Origin: an uncultured Planctomycetaceae bacterium
GTDB taxonomy: Bacteria; Planctomycetota; Planctomycetia; Planctomycetales; Planctomycetaceae
Direction: 5' to 3'
Assembly (NCBI GenBank): GCA_903921605.1
Contig: CAIXQV010000040.1
Location: 1-24,860, forward strand
DNA: 24,860 nucleotides
Part shown: piece by piece, positions 11,301 through 17,283 of the stretch
Layout: each line of letters begins with the position of its first letter
How positions within the stretch are numbered: the stretch's first letter is position 1
Translations under genes and position numbers: made by a program
Notes under the pieces: model-generated
The model's database searches: none
What the model was told of the DNA's origin: nothing
The model's input: only the letters and a program-made list of their open reading frames with translations

Positions 11301-14042
11301 GTGGTTCTCAACAGTGGAGCAGTGGGTACAGTAACTGCTGCGACAGCAACTTCTCTGACTGTAACACTAAGCACGAAACCCATCGCCAGCGGCAACCTGA
11401 CGGCTGTTGTTACAACAAACAGTCTGTCAAGCGGTGCAGCAATCAAGGTCGCCAATGTCGTTCCGGTTGTCACCAGCAGCACGACTGGGCTGGGCATTAC
11501 AGCGACAACGATGACAATTAGCGGCTTCGGTTTTGACCCGGTCGCAAATCGGAACACCGTAGTGCTCAGCAATGGAGCCGTGGGAACCGTCACCACAGCG
11601 ACAGGGACAACTCTGACCGTGACGCTCTCAACTCGTCCAAACGTACTCGGAAGCATCACCGCGATCGTGACGACGAACACGATTGCAAGCGGAACGGCCG
11701 TCCAGGTAGCGACCGTCATTCCTGTTGTGACGAGCAACACCACAGGTTTGCCAATCAATGCAGCGACAATCGTCATCGCTGGAGCTGGTTTCAGTGCCAC
11801 AGCTAATTTGAATACAGTCTTATTCAACAATGGAGCAGTCGGGACAGTGGCAGCAGCAACGGCAACATCGCTGACCGTAACTCTGACCACCAAACCTACA
11901 GCCGTCGGAAATCTCACAGCGATCGTGACAGTCAGCAGTGTGGCCAGCGGCTCCGCAGTGCAGGTCGCTACAGTACAGCCAGTCGTAACCACCAGTAATG
12001 CAAATGTCGTGGCCAACGCTGCCACCATGACGATCAATGGTTTTGGCTTCGATACGACAGCTGCCAACAACACTGTAACACTCAGCAGCGGTGCCGTGGG
12101 AACCGTCACCACAGCCACCGCCACCGTGCTGACAGTGACGCTCTCAACAAAGCCTGCATCTGTCGGCAGCCTCACGGCCGCTGTCACAACAAATGGCGTG
12201 AGCAGTGGCGCAGCGATTCAGGTGGCGACCGTCATCCCGGTGGTCACAAGCAGTACTGTCAGCCTGGCAGCCAACAGTAACACAGTGACGATTAATGGAT
12301 TTGCCTTCGATCCGGTAGCATCCCGCAACCTTGTAGTCTTCAGTAACGGTGCGATTGGAACTGTCACTTCTGCAACACAAAGAACCCTAACGGTGACTTT
12401 GTCGACCCGGCCGACGGCAGCGGGCAGCCTGACAGCTGTCGTCACCACGAACTCCATCTCCAGTGGAACTCCAGTGCAGGTGGCCAATGTGATTCCAATC
12501 ATCACCAGCAGCACTGCGAACCTTGGAGCGAATTCCCCAACAATGACCATTAGCGGATTTGGGTTCTCCACAACAGCAGCGAACAACACCGTGACCTTTA
12601 GTAGCGGAGTTGTTGGCACTGTCACCACGGCTACGGCCAATTTGCTAACCGTGACTTTTTCGACAAGGCCAACAACCGTCGGGAACCTGACGGCTGTGGT
12701 TACTACCAACAGCCTGAGCAGTGGCAGCGCAGTGCAGGTAGCAAGAGTTGTCCCAACCGTGACGTCAAGCACCACCGCATTGGCCGCAGGAACGACAACG
12801 CTGACGATCGCCGGTTTCGGTTTTAATTCAACGATCACAAACAATTCTGTGAGCTTCAATAATGGAGCTGTTGGCATTATCACCGCGGCAACGACAACTT
12901 CACTCAGTATCACGTTCGCCGCGTTACCAAACATTGCCGGTCCGCTGAACGTGGTCGTAACGACATCATTATTCAGCAGTGCTGCAACGGCAGTAGCAAC
13001 CGTATCACCCGTCGTGACGGCAACAACCACCAGCCTCTCGGCCAGTGCCAGTACCGTGACGATCACTGGCAGCAACTTCAGTCCGACAGCTTCAAACAAC
13101 ACCGTGACCTTCGATAGGGGAGCTATCGGAACTGTGACTGCGGCCACAACAACATCGTTAACGGTCACCTTCTCGACAAAGCCAGCAACCGCTGGCAGTC
13201 TGACCGCAGTCGTCACAACCAGTGGCATGTCCAGTGGAACTGCCGTTCAGGTCGCGACAGTAACTCCTGTTGTCACCAGCAGCACCGTAAGCCTCGCGAT
13301 CAATGCGACGACCGTCACGATCAACGGTTTCGGATTCGCTACGGTGGCGGGCAGCAATACAGTTGTGTTCAACAACGGAGCCGTGGGTACGGTCACCTCG
13401 GCTTCAGCCACCGCACTCACCGTGACATTCTCAACAAAGCCAGTTGCTCTCGGCAGCCTGACTGCAGTTGTCACATCCAGTTCATTGTCAAGCGGAGCGC
13501 CGACTCAGATCGCCACTGTCGCACCGGTCGTAACCGCCACAACCACCTCATTGCTGGCCAACGCATCCACTGTCACGATTACCGGTGCGGGTTTCAGCAC
13601 CGTGGCCGCGAACAATACGGTCGCTTTCAACAACGGAGCTGTGGGTACCGTAACAACAGCCACCGCGACTTCACTGATTGTGACGTTCTCCACTAAACCA
13701 CAAACCGCCGGAAGTTTGACCGCCGTGGTCACTACCAACGGAGCATCCAGTGGGGCCGCTATTCAAGTGGCCAATGTAACTCCCGTAGTCACAGTCAGCA
13801 CTACTAGCCTTGCCATCACTGCAACAACGATGACAATTACAGGCTTTGGTTTCTCAACGGTTGCCGCCAACAACAGAGTGGTCTTTAACAACGGTGCCGT
13901 TGGCACCGTGACCGCCGCAACCGCGACGACGTTGACAATCTCCTTCACAACTCGGCCTACTCGAACCGGGGCATTGACCGCAATCCTGACGACAAATCTG
14001 CTGGCAAGCGGTCTTGCAGTTCAGGTGGCCAATGTCATCTAA
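5364..14042 (+). CDS. Giant IPT/TIG-like repeat protein with planctomycete 'LEDRTLLS' N-terminal motif
   Basis: A 2892-residue protein. Residues 1-40 include a hydrophobic/aromatic patch (LISFLNLFSFRFL) and a basic stretch (TRRRKSRNRLIGTRP). ESLEALEDRTLLS follows at about 41-53; it belongs to the N-terminal motif class common to large exported or surface planctomycete proteins. From residue 54 to the end I count 33 tandem repeats of 85-87 residues. Each has an Ig-like IPT/TIG pattern: a TLTI strand, then G(F/L)GF(D/S)xxAxNNTVxF, NNGAVGTVTAATATSLTV, T(K/R)PxxAGSLTAVVTTN, and SSGxAVQVATVxP. The protein stops straight after repeat 33, with no dockerin, PEP-CTERM, transmembrane or autotransporter part. 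I found no Cys, Trp or Tyr. A structural, adhesive or cell-surface role is inferred only. Start: ATG at 5364 is preferred (GAGAG at 5352-5356); an ATG at 5292 is possible. Confidence 0.9.
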   Translation: MPRKSLISFLNLFSFRFLQKESTRRRKSRNRLIGTRPSAIESLEALEDRTLLSVSVTLATTSLSASATEVVINGTDFDPIVSNNTVTFNKGAIGVVTAATATSLTVTFTTEPSSAGNLTAIVTSNSVSSGSAVQVATVIPDVISNPASIPANETTLLIDGDGFDTTASNNTVTFNNGAVGTVSAATATLLTVTLTTPPTTAGPLNATVVTNGASGAATQVATVAPVVTSSSAFLAANLNTVIIAGLGFDTTAANDSITFDNGAVGAITAATATSLTVNLTTRPVTAGSFTAVVTSNGVSSGAPVQVALVTPVVTSSTAQVAANASTITVSGFGFDPTVASNAVTLNNGAVGTITSATPTSMTVSFSTKPSTAGSLTAIVTTNSQNSGSATQIAAITPVVTSSTASLAANAATVVIAGLGFDTTAANNTVVLSSGAVGTVISSTATSMTVGFDTSPETMGSLTAVVTTNSLGSGSGVQVATVKPVVTSSTSNLLANVATMTINGFGFDSTTPSNNTVQFNNGAVGTVTAATATSLTISFSTKPKAAGSLTAIVTTGGQTSGTAAQVATVKPVITSSTAALAASSNTLTISGFGFDPIASRNTVVLNNSAVGTVTSATNTSLTVTFSTRPATAGSLTVIATTNSQNSGSALQVASITPVVTNSTASLLANASTITINGFGFDPTAANNSVTLNNGAVGTIASATATSLTVTLTTKPTKAGSLTAIVTTNSETSGSATQVATVTPVVLANTGNILRANATTLTIIGSGFDTTLVNNTVTFNNGAVGSVSAATATTLTVSLTTLPTSVGNLSAIVVTNSVSSGASVIVASVVPSVSVITSGLTANASTVTIAGLAFSTTASQNTVVFNNGAVGTVTAATATSLTVTLTTKPAAAGSLTAIVTTNSKSSGAAVQVATVTPVITSASTNLAANASTVSISGFGFHTVPSRNVVTFNNGAVGVVTAATATSLTVTFSTRPTAAGTLTASITSNSIVGSSGVSIALVRPVVTTNTTARLAANTSTLIITGVGFSTTAVNNAVVFNNGAVGTVTAATATTLTINLTTTPTSAGSLTAIVTTNSQGSGAAVQVSTVVPVVTSSTSSLLADATTLSISGFGFDTAAANNTVVFNNGAVGTVTAATTTSLTVTFSTKPTSPVALTAIVTSNSVNSGAAIQVATVFPVVTTSTTTVTANATSLTISGLGFDSVAANNTVTFNNGAEGTVTSASATSLTVTFTTNPTAAGSLTVVVESNSLSSGSAVEIASIVPVVSVETSNSITANTNTLTINGIGFDTTASNNTVTFNNGAIGTVDSATATTLSVTFTTLPATAGPLTAVVTTNGMSSGSAIQVATIIPVVTASSVSLAANATTITIAGFGFDPVALNNTVVFNNDAIGTVTTATETLLTITLSTSPTTAGDLTAVVTTNTLDSGTAIKVATVIPVVTSSTTNLTASGSTLVINGFGFDPTVAKNTVTLNNGTVGDVTAASATSITITFSTKPATAGSLTVVVTTGGISNAAPVQVASVTPVITSSAVSLAANVTTLTINGFGFDPTAANNTVALTNGAIGTVTAATTKSLTVNLTTRPTAAGSVSAVVTTNSLTSGSSTQVATSVPVVSSSATSLAAEQTSMTINGFGFDTTAANNTVVFNNGAVGTVTSATETALTITFSTRPATAGDLTAVVTTNSISSGAAVNVATVTPVVTTNTAHVAVNAATMVINGFGFDAVAGNNSVVLNNGAVGTVTAASTTSITVTFSFSPGSGSLTAIVTTNGISSGSAVQVANSRPVVTSSTVNQSASATTVTINGFGFNPTAAQNLVAFNNNAIGTVTTATKTSLVVTFSINPKTAGSLTAIVVTNDIASGTAVQVATVVPVVTSSTSNLAATATTLTINGLGFDPVANRNSVTFNNGAVGTVTAATTSSLTVTLSTKPTTAGSLTAVVTTNSISISTAVQVATVTPVVTATNGNLLANAATLTITGFGFSPTPANNTVVLNSGAVGTVTAATATSLTVTLSTKPIASGNLTAVVTTNSLSSGAAIKVANVVPVVTSSTTGLGITATTMTISGFGFDPVANRNTVVLSNGAVGTVTTATGTTLTVTLSTRPNVLGSITAIVTTNTIASGTAVQVATVIPVVTSNTTGLPINAATIVIAGAGFSATANLNTVLFNNGAVGTVAAATATSLTVTLTTKPTAVGNLTAIVTVSSVASGSAVQVATVQPVVTTSNANVVANAATMTINGFGFDTTAANNTVTLSSGAVGTVTTATATVLTVTLSTKPASVGSLTAAVTTNGVSSGAAIQVATVIPVVTSSTVSLAANSNTVTINGFAFDPVASRNLVVFSNGAIGTVTSATQRTLTVTLSTRPTAAGSLTAVVTTNSISSGTPVQVANVIPIITSSTANLGANSPTMTISGFGFSTTAANNTVTFSSGVVGTVTTATANLLTVTFSTRPTTVGNLTAVVTTNSLSSGSAVQVARVVPTVTSSTTALAAGTTTLTIAGFGFNSTITNNSVSFNNGAVGIITAATTTSLSITFAALPNIAGPLNVVVTTSLFSSAATAVATVSPVVTATTTSLSASASTVTITGSNFSPTASNNTVTFDRGAIGTVTAATTTSLTVTFSTKPATAGSLTAVVTTSGMSSGTAVQVATVTPVVTSSTVSLAINATTVTINGFGFATVAGSNTVVFNNGAVGTVTSASATALTVTFSTKPVALGSLTAVVTSSSLSSGAPTQIATVAPVVTATTTSLLANASTVTITGAGFSTVAANNTVAFNNGAVGTVTTATATSLIVTFSTKPQTAGSLTAVVTTNGASSGAAIQVANVTPVVTVSTTSLAITATTMTITGFGFSTVAANNRVVFNNGAVGTVTAATATTLTISFTTRPTRTGALTAILTTNLLASGLAVQVANVI
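5523..14039 (+). repeat. 33 tandem in-frame coding repeats, period about 258 bp
   Basis: The repeat tract of the giant gene holds 33 units, nearly all 86 codons. Units of 85 codons (repeats 2, 20 and 29) and 87 codons (for example 1, 6, 9, 12 and 15) are single-residue indels. Protein conservation is high while codons differ widely: GAVGT is ggcgcggtcggcacc at 6405-6419 (repeat 4) but ggtgccgtgggtacg at 7440-7454 (repeat 8), all five codons differing. The tract is therefore not a recent DNA-level expansion. Confidence 0.9.
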
Positions 14043-14059
14043 ATGCTGCTGATCACGGA

Positions 14060-14089
14060 GATCGGAGCCCTTCCAATCGGGCTCCGATC
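14060..14089. terminator. Perfect 11-bp hairpin after the giant gene, no T-run
   Basis: GATCGGAGCCC (14060-14070) pairs perfectly with GGGCTCCGATC (14079-14089) around an 8-nt loop, starting 17 bp after the stop. No T-run follows, so it may act as a 3'-end stabiliser, a Rho-related site or a first stage of termination ahead of the canonical terminator at 14115-14149. Confidence 0.6.
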
Positions 14090-14114
14090 ACATTGTCCTC
14101 AGAGTCGCCCAACT

Positions 14115-14149
14115 AAACGCTTGCACCATTTGGTGTGAGCGTTTTTTTT
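14115..14149 (+). terminator. Rho-independent terminator of the giant repeat gene
   Basis: A stem of about 13 bp with two G-T wobbles (AAACGCTTGCACC against GGTGTGAGCGTTT) closes on an ATTT loop and runs directly into eight consecutive T. This is a canonical plus-strand intrinsic terminator, about 75 bp after the giant gene's stop codon. Confidence 0.88.
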
Positions 14150-14219
14150 AAGGACAAAGTAAGAGTGATTTCGGACGTCGAGCCAGCGGGTCCCTGCTGA
14201 TCAGTGATGACATCTCTTT

Positions 14220-14564
14220 TTACGCAAATGAAACAAACAGACGTCCGTCCGTGAGAGCTCGAATAAGGACTGACTCGGCAAAGCTGTTGTTAAAAAGTGA
14301 AAAGGCCAAAACACCTGTCTGATCAGACATAGGTTGGTAGGTACCGGCAAGAAAGCGTTTTACACTCCCACGATCTCCGCTCACAACGCCCTCATAGTCC
14401 AGATACATCAGTCGATGATCAGGCAACGGTTCAGCGGCAATCGGTTCCCCGAGACACGGCTTCCTGAGCAGCCTCCAGGTCCGCGCAGAGCACTCTTCTT
14501 CCAGCAGCAGATCCCAATGCAGAAAGGGATGATCGTGCTCAAGGATCACGAATCGCCGAGGCAT
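14220..14564 (-). CDS. Small LigD 3'-phosphoesterase-like (PE domain) protein
   Basis: A 114-residue stand-alone protein resembling the phosphoesterase (PE) domain of bacterial LigD, a 3'-end-healing enzyme of non-homologous end joining. H10-x5-H16-x-D18 (in EHDHPFLHWDLLLEEE) matches the PE metal/catalytic pattern. DHRLMYLDYEG at 49-59 matches the PE block that supplies a further His and Tyr (here H50 and Y54). RGSVKRFLAGTY corresponds to the following strand. The Arg that normally follows the HxD motif two residues on (HYDFRLE in LigD) is Leu20 here, so activity may be altered. There is no ligase or polymerase domain and no ku gene nearby. ATG at 14564 is preferred because AGGGGAG lies just upstream; an ATG at 14579 adds five residues without a ribosome site. 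It lies 71 bp after fabD on the same strand. Confidence 0.7.
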   Translation of the reverse strand: MPRRFVILEHDHPFLHWDLLLEEECSARTWRLLRKPCLGEPIAAEPLPDHRLMYLDYEGVVSGDRGSVKRFLAGTYQPMSDQTGVLAFSLFNNSFAESVLIRALTDGRLFVSFA

Positions 14565-14635
14565 TGACTCCCCTGCCACATTGAGTGTTCACGCCAACCG
14601 AAGGCGATGATAATCGGCACAACAGCTCATCCGAA

Positions 14636-15565
14636 CTACACGCCGCCTGTCTCATCAAACGAATCATTGATCGTCGTGCAGTTGGTCTTTCGGCTGATTC
14701 GCTTCAAAAGACCCTTCAGAACTTTCCCGGGCCCGACTTCGTAGAAATCATCGCAGCCTTCGCTCAACATCAGATTGATTGAATCTTCCCAGCGCACCGG
14801 GTTCAGCACCTGCCGGATCAGTAACTGACGAATTTCTTCCGGGTCCGTATGAGTCTGAGCATCAACGTTTGAGACCACCGGAATCTCAGGAGTGCGGATC
14901 TCGACTTCCGCAAGAACTTCCGCCAGCGCTTCATCGGCCGGACGCATGATCTCGGTGTGGAAAGCTCCCGCTACGGCCAGAGGAATTGCTCGGCCACCGG
15001 CAGCTACAGCCAATTCAGCAGCTCGTTCGCAGGCGGCGTTTTCGCCACTTACGACGAGATTCCCCGGACACAAAAAATTTGCGATCTGAATCGGACCGTG
15101 AGCAGACGCTTCTTTGCAGATCTGCTCAACCTGAGGACGCTCCATCAACAGAATGCTGACCATTCCGGAGGGAGTTGCGTCGGCAGCCGCCTGCATCGCC
15201 TCGCCGCGGCGTTTGACGACTCTTAGCCCGTCTTCAAACGACATCGCTCCGGAAAACACCAAAGCTGTATACTCGCCCAGGCTCAACCCGGCCGCCATCT
15301 CACAGGCCAGCACGATTTCCGGCGAGTCAGCTCGAAGTTTTTCTAATGCCGCCAAGCTGGTCACAAACAGAGCTGGCTGACTGATGACCGTGGAATCGAG
15401 TTCAGACGCAGGCCCTTCGAAACACAGCTTCGCAAGGTCGAAGCCCATGATGTCGGCCGCACGTTCATAAAGATCGCGAGCCTTCGGATACTGAGCAGCG
15501 AGTTTGCGGCCCATTCCGACATGTTGGGCACCCTGACCAGGAAAGAACAAAGCAATCTTGGACAT
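14636..15565 (-). CDS. fabD: Malonyl-CoA:ACP transacylase
   Basis: A 309-residue cytoplasmic enzyme that moves malonyl from CoA to acyl carrier protein, supplying extender units for type II fatty-acid synthesis. The N-terminal FPGQGAQHVGMG supplies the oxyanion-hole region. The nucleophile elbow is GLSLGEYT with Ser95, where most FabDs have GHSLGEY, so the residue before Ser is Leu. Arg120 in VKRRGEAMQ should bind the malonyl carboxylate, and His203 in AGAFHTEIM is the catalytic base. Length is typical. A strong ribosome site (AAAGGAG) lies 6 nt before the ATG. It is the third gene of an rpmF-plsX-fabD unit, 78 bp after plsX; fabH, fabG and acpP are not adjacent. Confidence 0.96.
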   Translation of the reverse strand: MSKIALFFPGQGAQHVGMGRKLAAQYPKARDLYERAADIMGFDLAKLCFEGPASELDSTVISQPALFVTSLAALEKLRADSPEIVLACEMAAGLSLGEYTALVFSGAMSFEDGLRVVKRRGEAMQAAADATPSGMVSILLMERPQVEQICKEASAHGPIQIANFLCPGNLVVSGENAACERAAELAVAAGGRAIPLAVAGAFHTEIMRPADEALAEVLAEVEIRTPEIPVVSNVDAQTHTDPEEIRQLLIRQVLNPVRWEDSINLMLSEGCDDFYEVGPGKVLKGLLKRISRKTNCTTINDSFDETGGV

Positions 15566-15643
15566 GAATTCTCCTTTGCGCCGCCAAACAGAGGCTGGTG
15601 CGACAGAGCGAAGTCAAAGGCCGACGTGAATTGGTCGATCAGT

Positions 15644-16648
15644 CTACTGAGGCAGATTCTGTTGAGCCAGCAGTTCGGTGATTCGCGAATTAATGTGGTG
15701 GTTGTCGATTTCCGTAGCCATCTTCAGAGCATTCCGGATCGATCGATGGTCGCTGGAGCCATGACAAATGATGCAGACACCATCAATCCCCAACAACGGC
15801 GCTCCACCGGACTCCTGATAGTGGAACTGATCAGTGAGCTTACCCAATGTCTGCTTCGCAAGATCACGCTCAGTCGAGAGAGCCTTCATCATTGCGCCAC
15901 CCACGGTCTTCAGGATGAATTCTGCCATCCCTTCGCTAACCTTCAGCACAACGTTCCCGACGAAGCCTTCACAGACGATGACATCTGCTTCACCGTGATA
16001 GAGACCGCGCCCTTCGACGTTGCCGATGTAGGTTCCGTGCAATTTGGAATTGGCCAGCATCGTGTGGGTGTCGCGATAAAGATCGGTCCCCTTGCCTTCC
16101 TCGCTGCCAATATTCATCAGGCCAATGCGGGGAGATTCGATGCCCAGCATTTCTTTGGCCCACACCGACCCCATTAACCCATATTGGGCCAGATGCTCCG
16201 GTCGTGCCGCAGGATTCGCACCGACATCAATCAGGATACACGATCCGTTGATCGTTGGCAGACGGACGGCTATCCCTGGACGCTTTACGCCTTTCAGGAA
16301 CAGACGAGTTCTCAGGCCAGCTGCGACGACAGCCCCCGTATGACCTGCACTGACAACCGCCTGGACGTCTCTGGACGCCATCAACTGCCAGCAGCGAACA
16401 ATCGAACAGTTGGGTTTTTCGCGCAGCGCAACAGTCGGCTTCTCTTCCATTCCGACGAAACCTTCAGATTCAACAATCTGAATACTCGGAGGCAGAGAGC
16501 CGACTTTGGCGATTTCTTCTTCCAGTCGAGGACGATCACCAACCAGCAGGACTTCCAGGTTCGGGATTCGCTCAACGGCTTCAAATGCACCGACGATGTT
16601 CGGGCCGGGAGCAAAATCACCGCCCATCGCATCCAGGGCGATCCGCAT
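15644..16648 (-). CDS. plsX: Phosphate acyltransferase
   Basis: A 334-residue soluble or peripheral enzyme that makes acyl-phosphate from acyl-ACP and phosphate, feeding PlsY in phospholipid synthesis. The sequence opens with the diagnostic RIALDAMGGDFAPG and continues with VSAGHTGAVVAAG, ILIDVGANPAARPEHLAQYG, IGLMNIGSEEGKG, and DVIVCEGFVGNVVLKVSEG, all hallmarks of PlsX. Length is normal. The start is 5 bp after the rpmF stop, so the genes are translationally close and surely cotranscribed; GAGGAA lies about 10 nt upstream of the ATG. Pairing of plsX with rpmF is widespread in bacteria and links membrane-lipid supply to ribosome production. Confidence 0.97.
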   Translation of the reverse strand: MRIALDAMGGDFAPGPNIVGAFEAVERIPNLEVLLVGDRPRLEEEIAKVGSLPPSIQIVESEGFVGMEEKPTVALREKPNCSIVRCWQLMASRDVQAVVSAGHTGAVVAAGLRTRLFLKGVKRPGIAVRLPTINGSCILIDVGANPAARPEHLAQYGLMGSVWAKEMLGIESPRIGLMNIGSEEGKGTDLYRDTHTMLANSKLHGTYIGNVEGRGLYHGEADVIVCEGFVGNVVLKVSEGMAEFILKTVGGAMMKALSTERDLAKQTLGKLTDQFHYQESGGAPLLGIDGVCIICHGSSDHRSIRNALKMATEIDNHHINSRITELLAQQNLPQ

Positions 16649-16653
16649 GGAAG

Positions 16654-16836
16654 TTATTCCTCAACGCTTTCAACCAGTGTTCGGCCCTGATAATAGCCAC
16701 ACGTTGGACAAACAACGTGAGTTGGAGCCATCGTGCCACACTGTGGACACTTTGCCAATTGACGAGGCTTAATGGCATTGTGACTGTTACGCTTCCGCGA
16801 ACGAGTCTTCGATTGCCTTCTCTTAGGTACAGCCAT
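16654..16836 (-). CDS. rpmF: 50S ribosomal protein bL32
   Basis: A 60-residue ribosomal protein with the typical N-terminus MAVPKRRQSKTRSRKRNSHN and a zinc ribbon of two CxxC pairs, CPQCG and CPTCGYYQGR. It is therefore the zinc-binding (C+) form of bL32. GGAAG lies about 9 nt before the ATG. It is first in the rpmF-plsX-fabD unit. The DUF177/YceD gene that precedes rpmF in many bacteria is not immediately upstream; a gap and an unrelated membrane-protein gene lie there. Confidence 0.97.
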   Translation of the reverse strand: MAVPKRRQSKTRSRKRNSHNAIKPRQLAKCPQCGTMAPTHVVCPTCGYYQGRTLVESVEE

Positions 16837-17283
16837 GACACTTCTTCCAAACGCAAACTTTGATCAGATACCAGTTTTCGAACACTTAATCGCCAATATC
16901 ATGTGATCGCCACGATACCAAAACAGGCCAAACAGACATTGTCAAAGCGACAAATCATGTTTTCCCTGTCAACTCGTCAAAGCGATTCGACGAGTTTATT
17001 CGCAGCGAGGTATTGCTTTCGACATGGAGCACTTCAATCAGCAGGCTATTCCCGGGGAATTTTGCCCGCGACTCGATACCAACCCCTTTCGACCACTGCC
17101 AGCAATGCTACTTCAACGAATGACCGGCAAAAGTCGCTCATGAGTAGAGAAGTTGACAAATGTGCAGGAGTTCACAATGCGAATCGGGCATCGTGTCAAA
17201 GAGCAGGTTCGATGTCAAGAAGGAGTGCCGTTTTGCCCTCGGAATTCGCCCGAGCGACACAAGAACACTCAAAACTCTCCCAT
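16837..17283. other. Intergenic region upstream of rpmF
   Basis: This 447-bp gap lies between the zinc-ribbon membrane protein gene and rpmF. Open frames crossing it on either strand resemble nothing known. It contains a perfect 8-bp inverted repeat, AACTCGTC (16971-16978) and GACGAGTT (16989-16996) with a 10-nt loop and no T-run, possibly 3'-end structure for the upstream gene. It should also hold the rpmF promoter. Confidence 0.5.
16917..16945 (-). promoter_or_regulatory. Candidate promoter of the rpmF-plsX-fabD unit
   Basis: A perfect minus-strand TTGACA (16945-16940) sits about 100 bp upstream of rpmF. The hexamer 17 nt downstream, TTTGGT (16922-16917), is a poor -10; TGGTAT at 19-nt spacing is no better. 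Only the -35 box is striking. Confidence 0.2.

Noticed and set aside
5324..13948. Series of long minus-strand open frames opposite the giant repeat gene
   Set aside because: All lie in one antisense register kept open by the missing Tyr and rare His/Gln codons of the sense protein. Their translations are mirror repeats with no independent domain.
5523..14039. 258-bp periodicity as a possible CRISPR or satellite array
   Set aside because: The repeats are in-frame coding units with codon-level divergence. There are no short identical repeats with unique spacers.
15521..16177. 218-codon plus-strand open frame opposite plsX
   Set aside because: Shadow of plsX and the plsX-fabD gap; the minus-strand genes are unambiguous.
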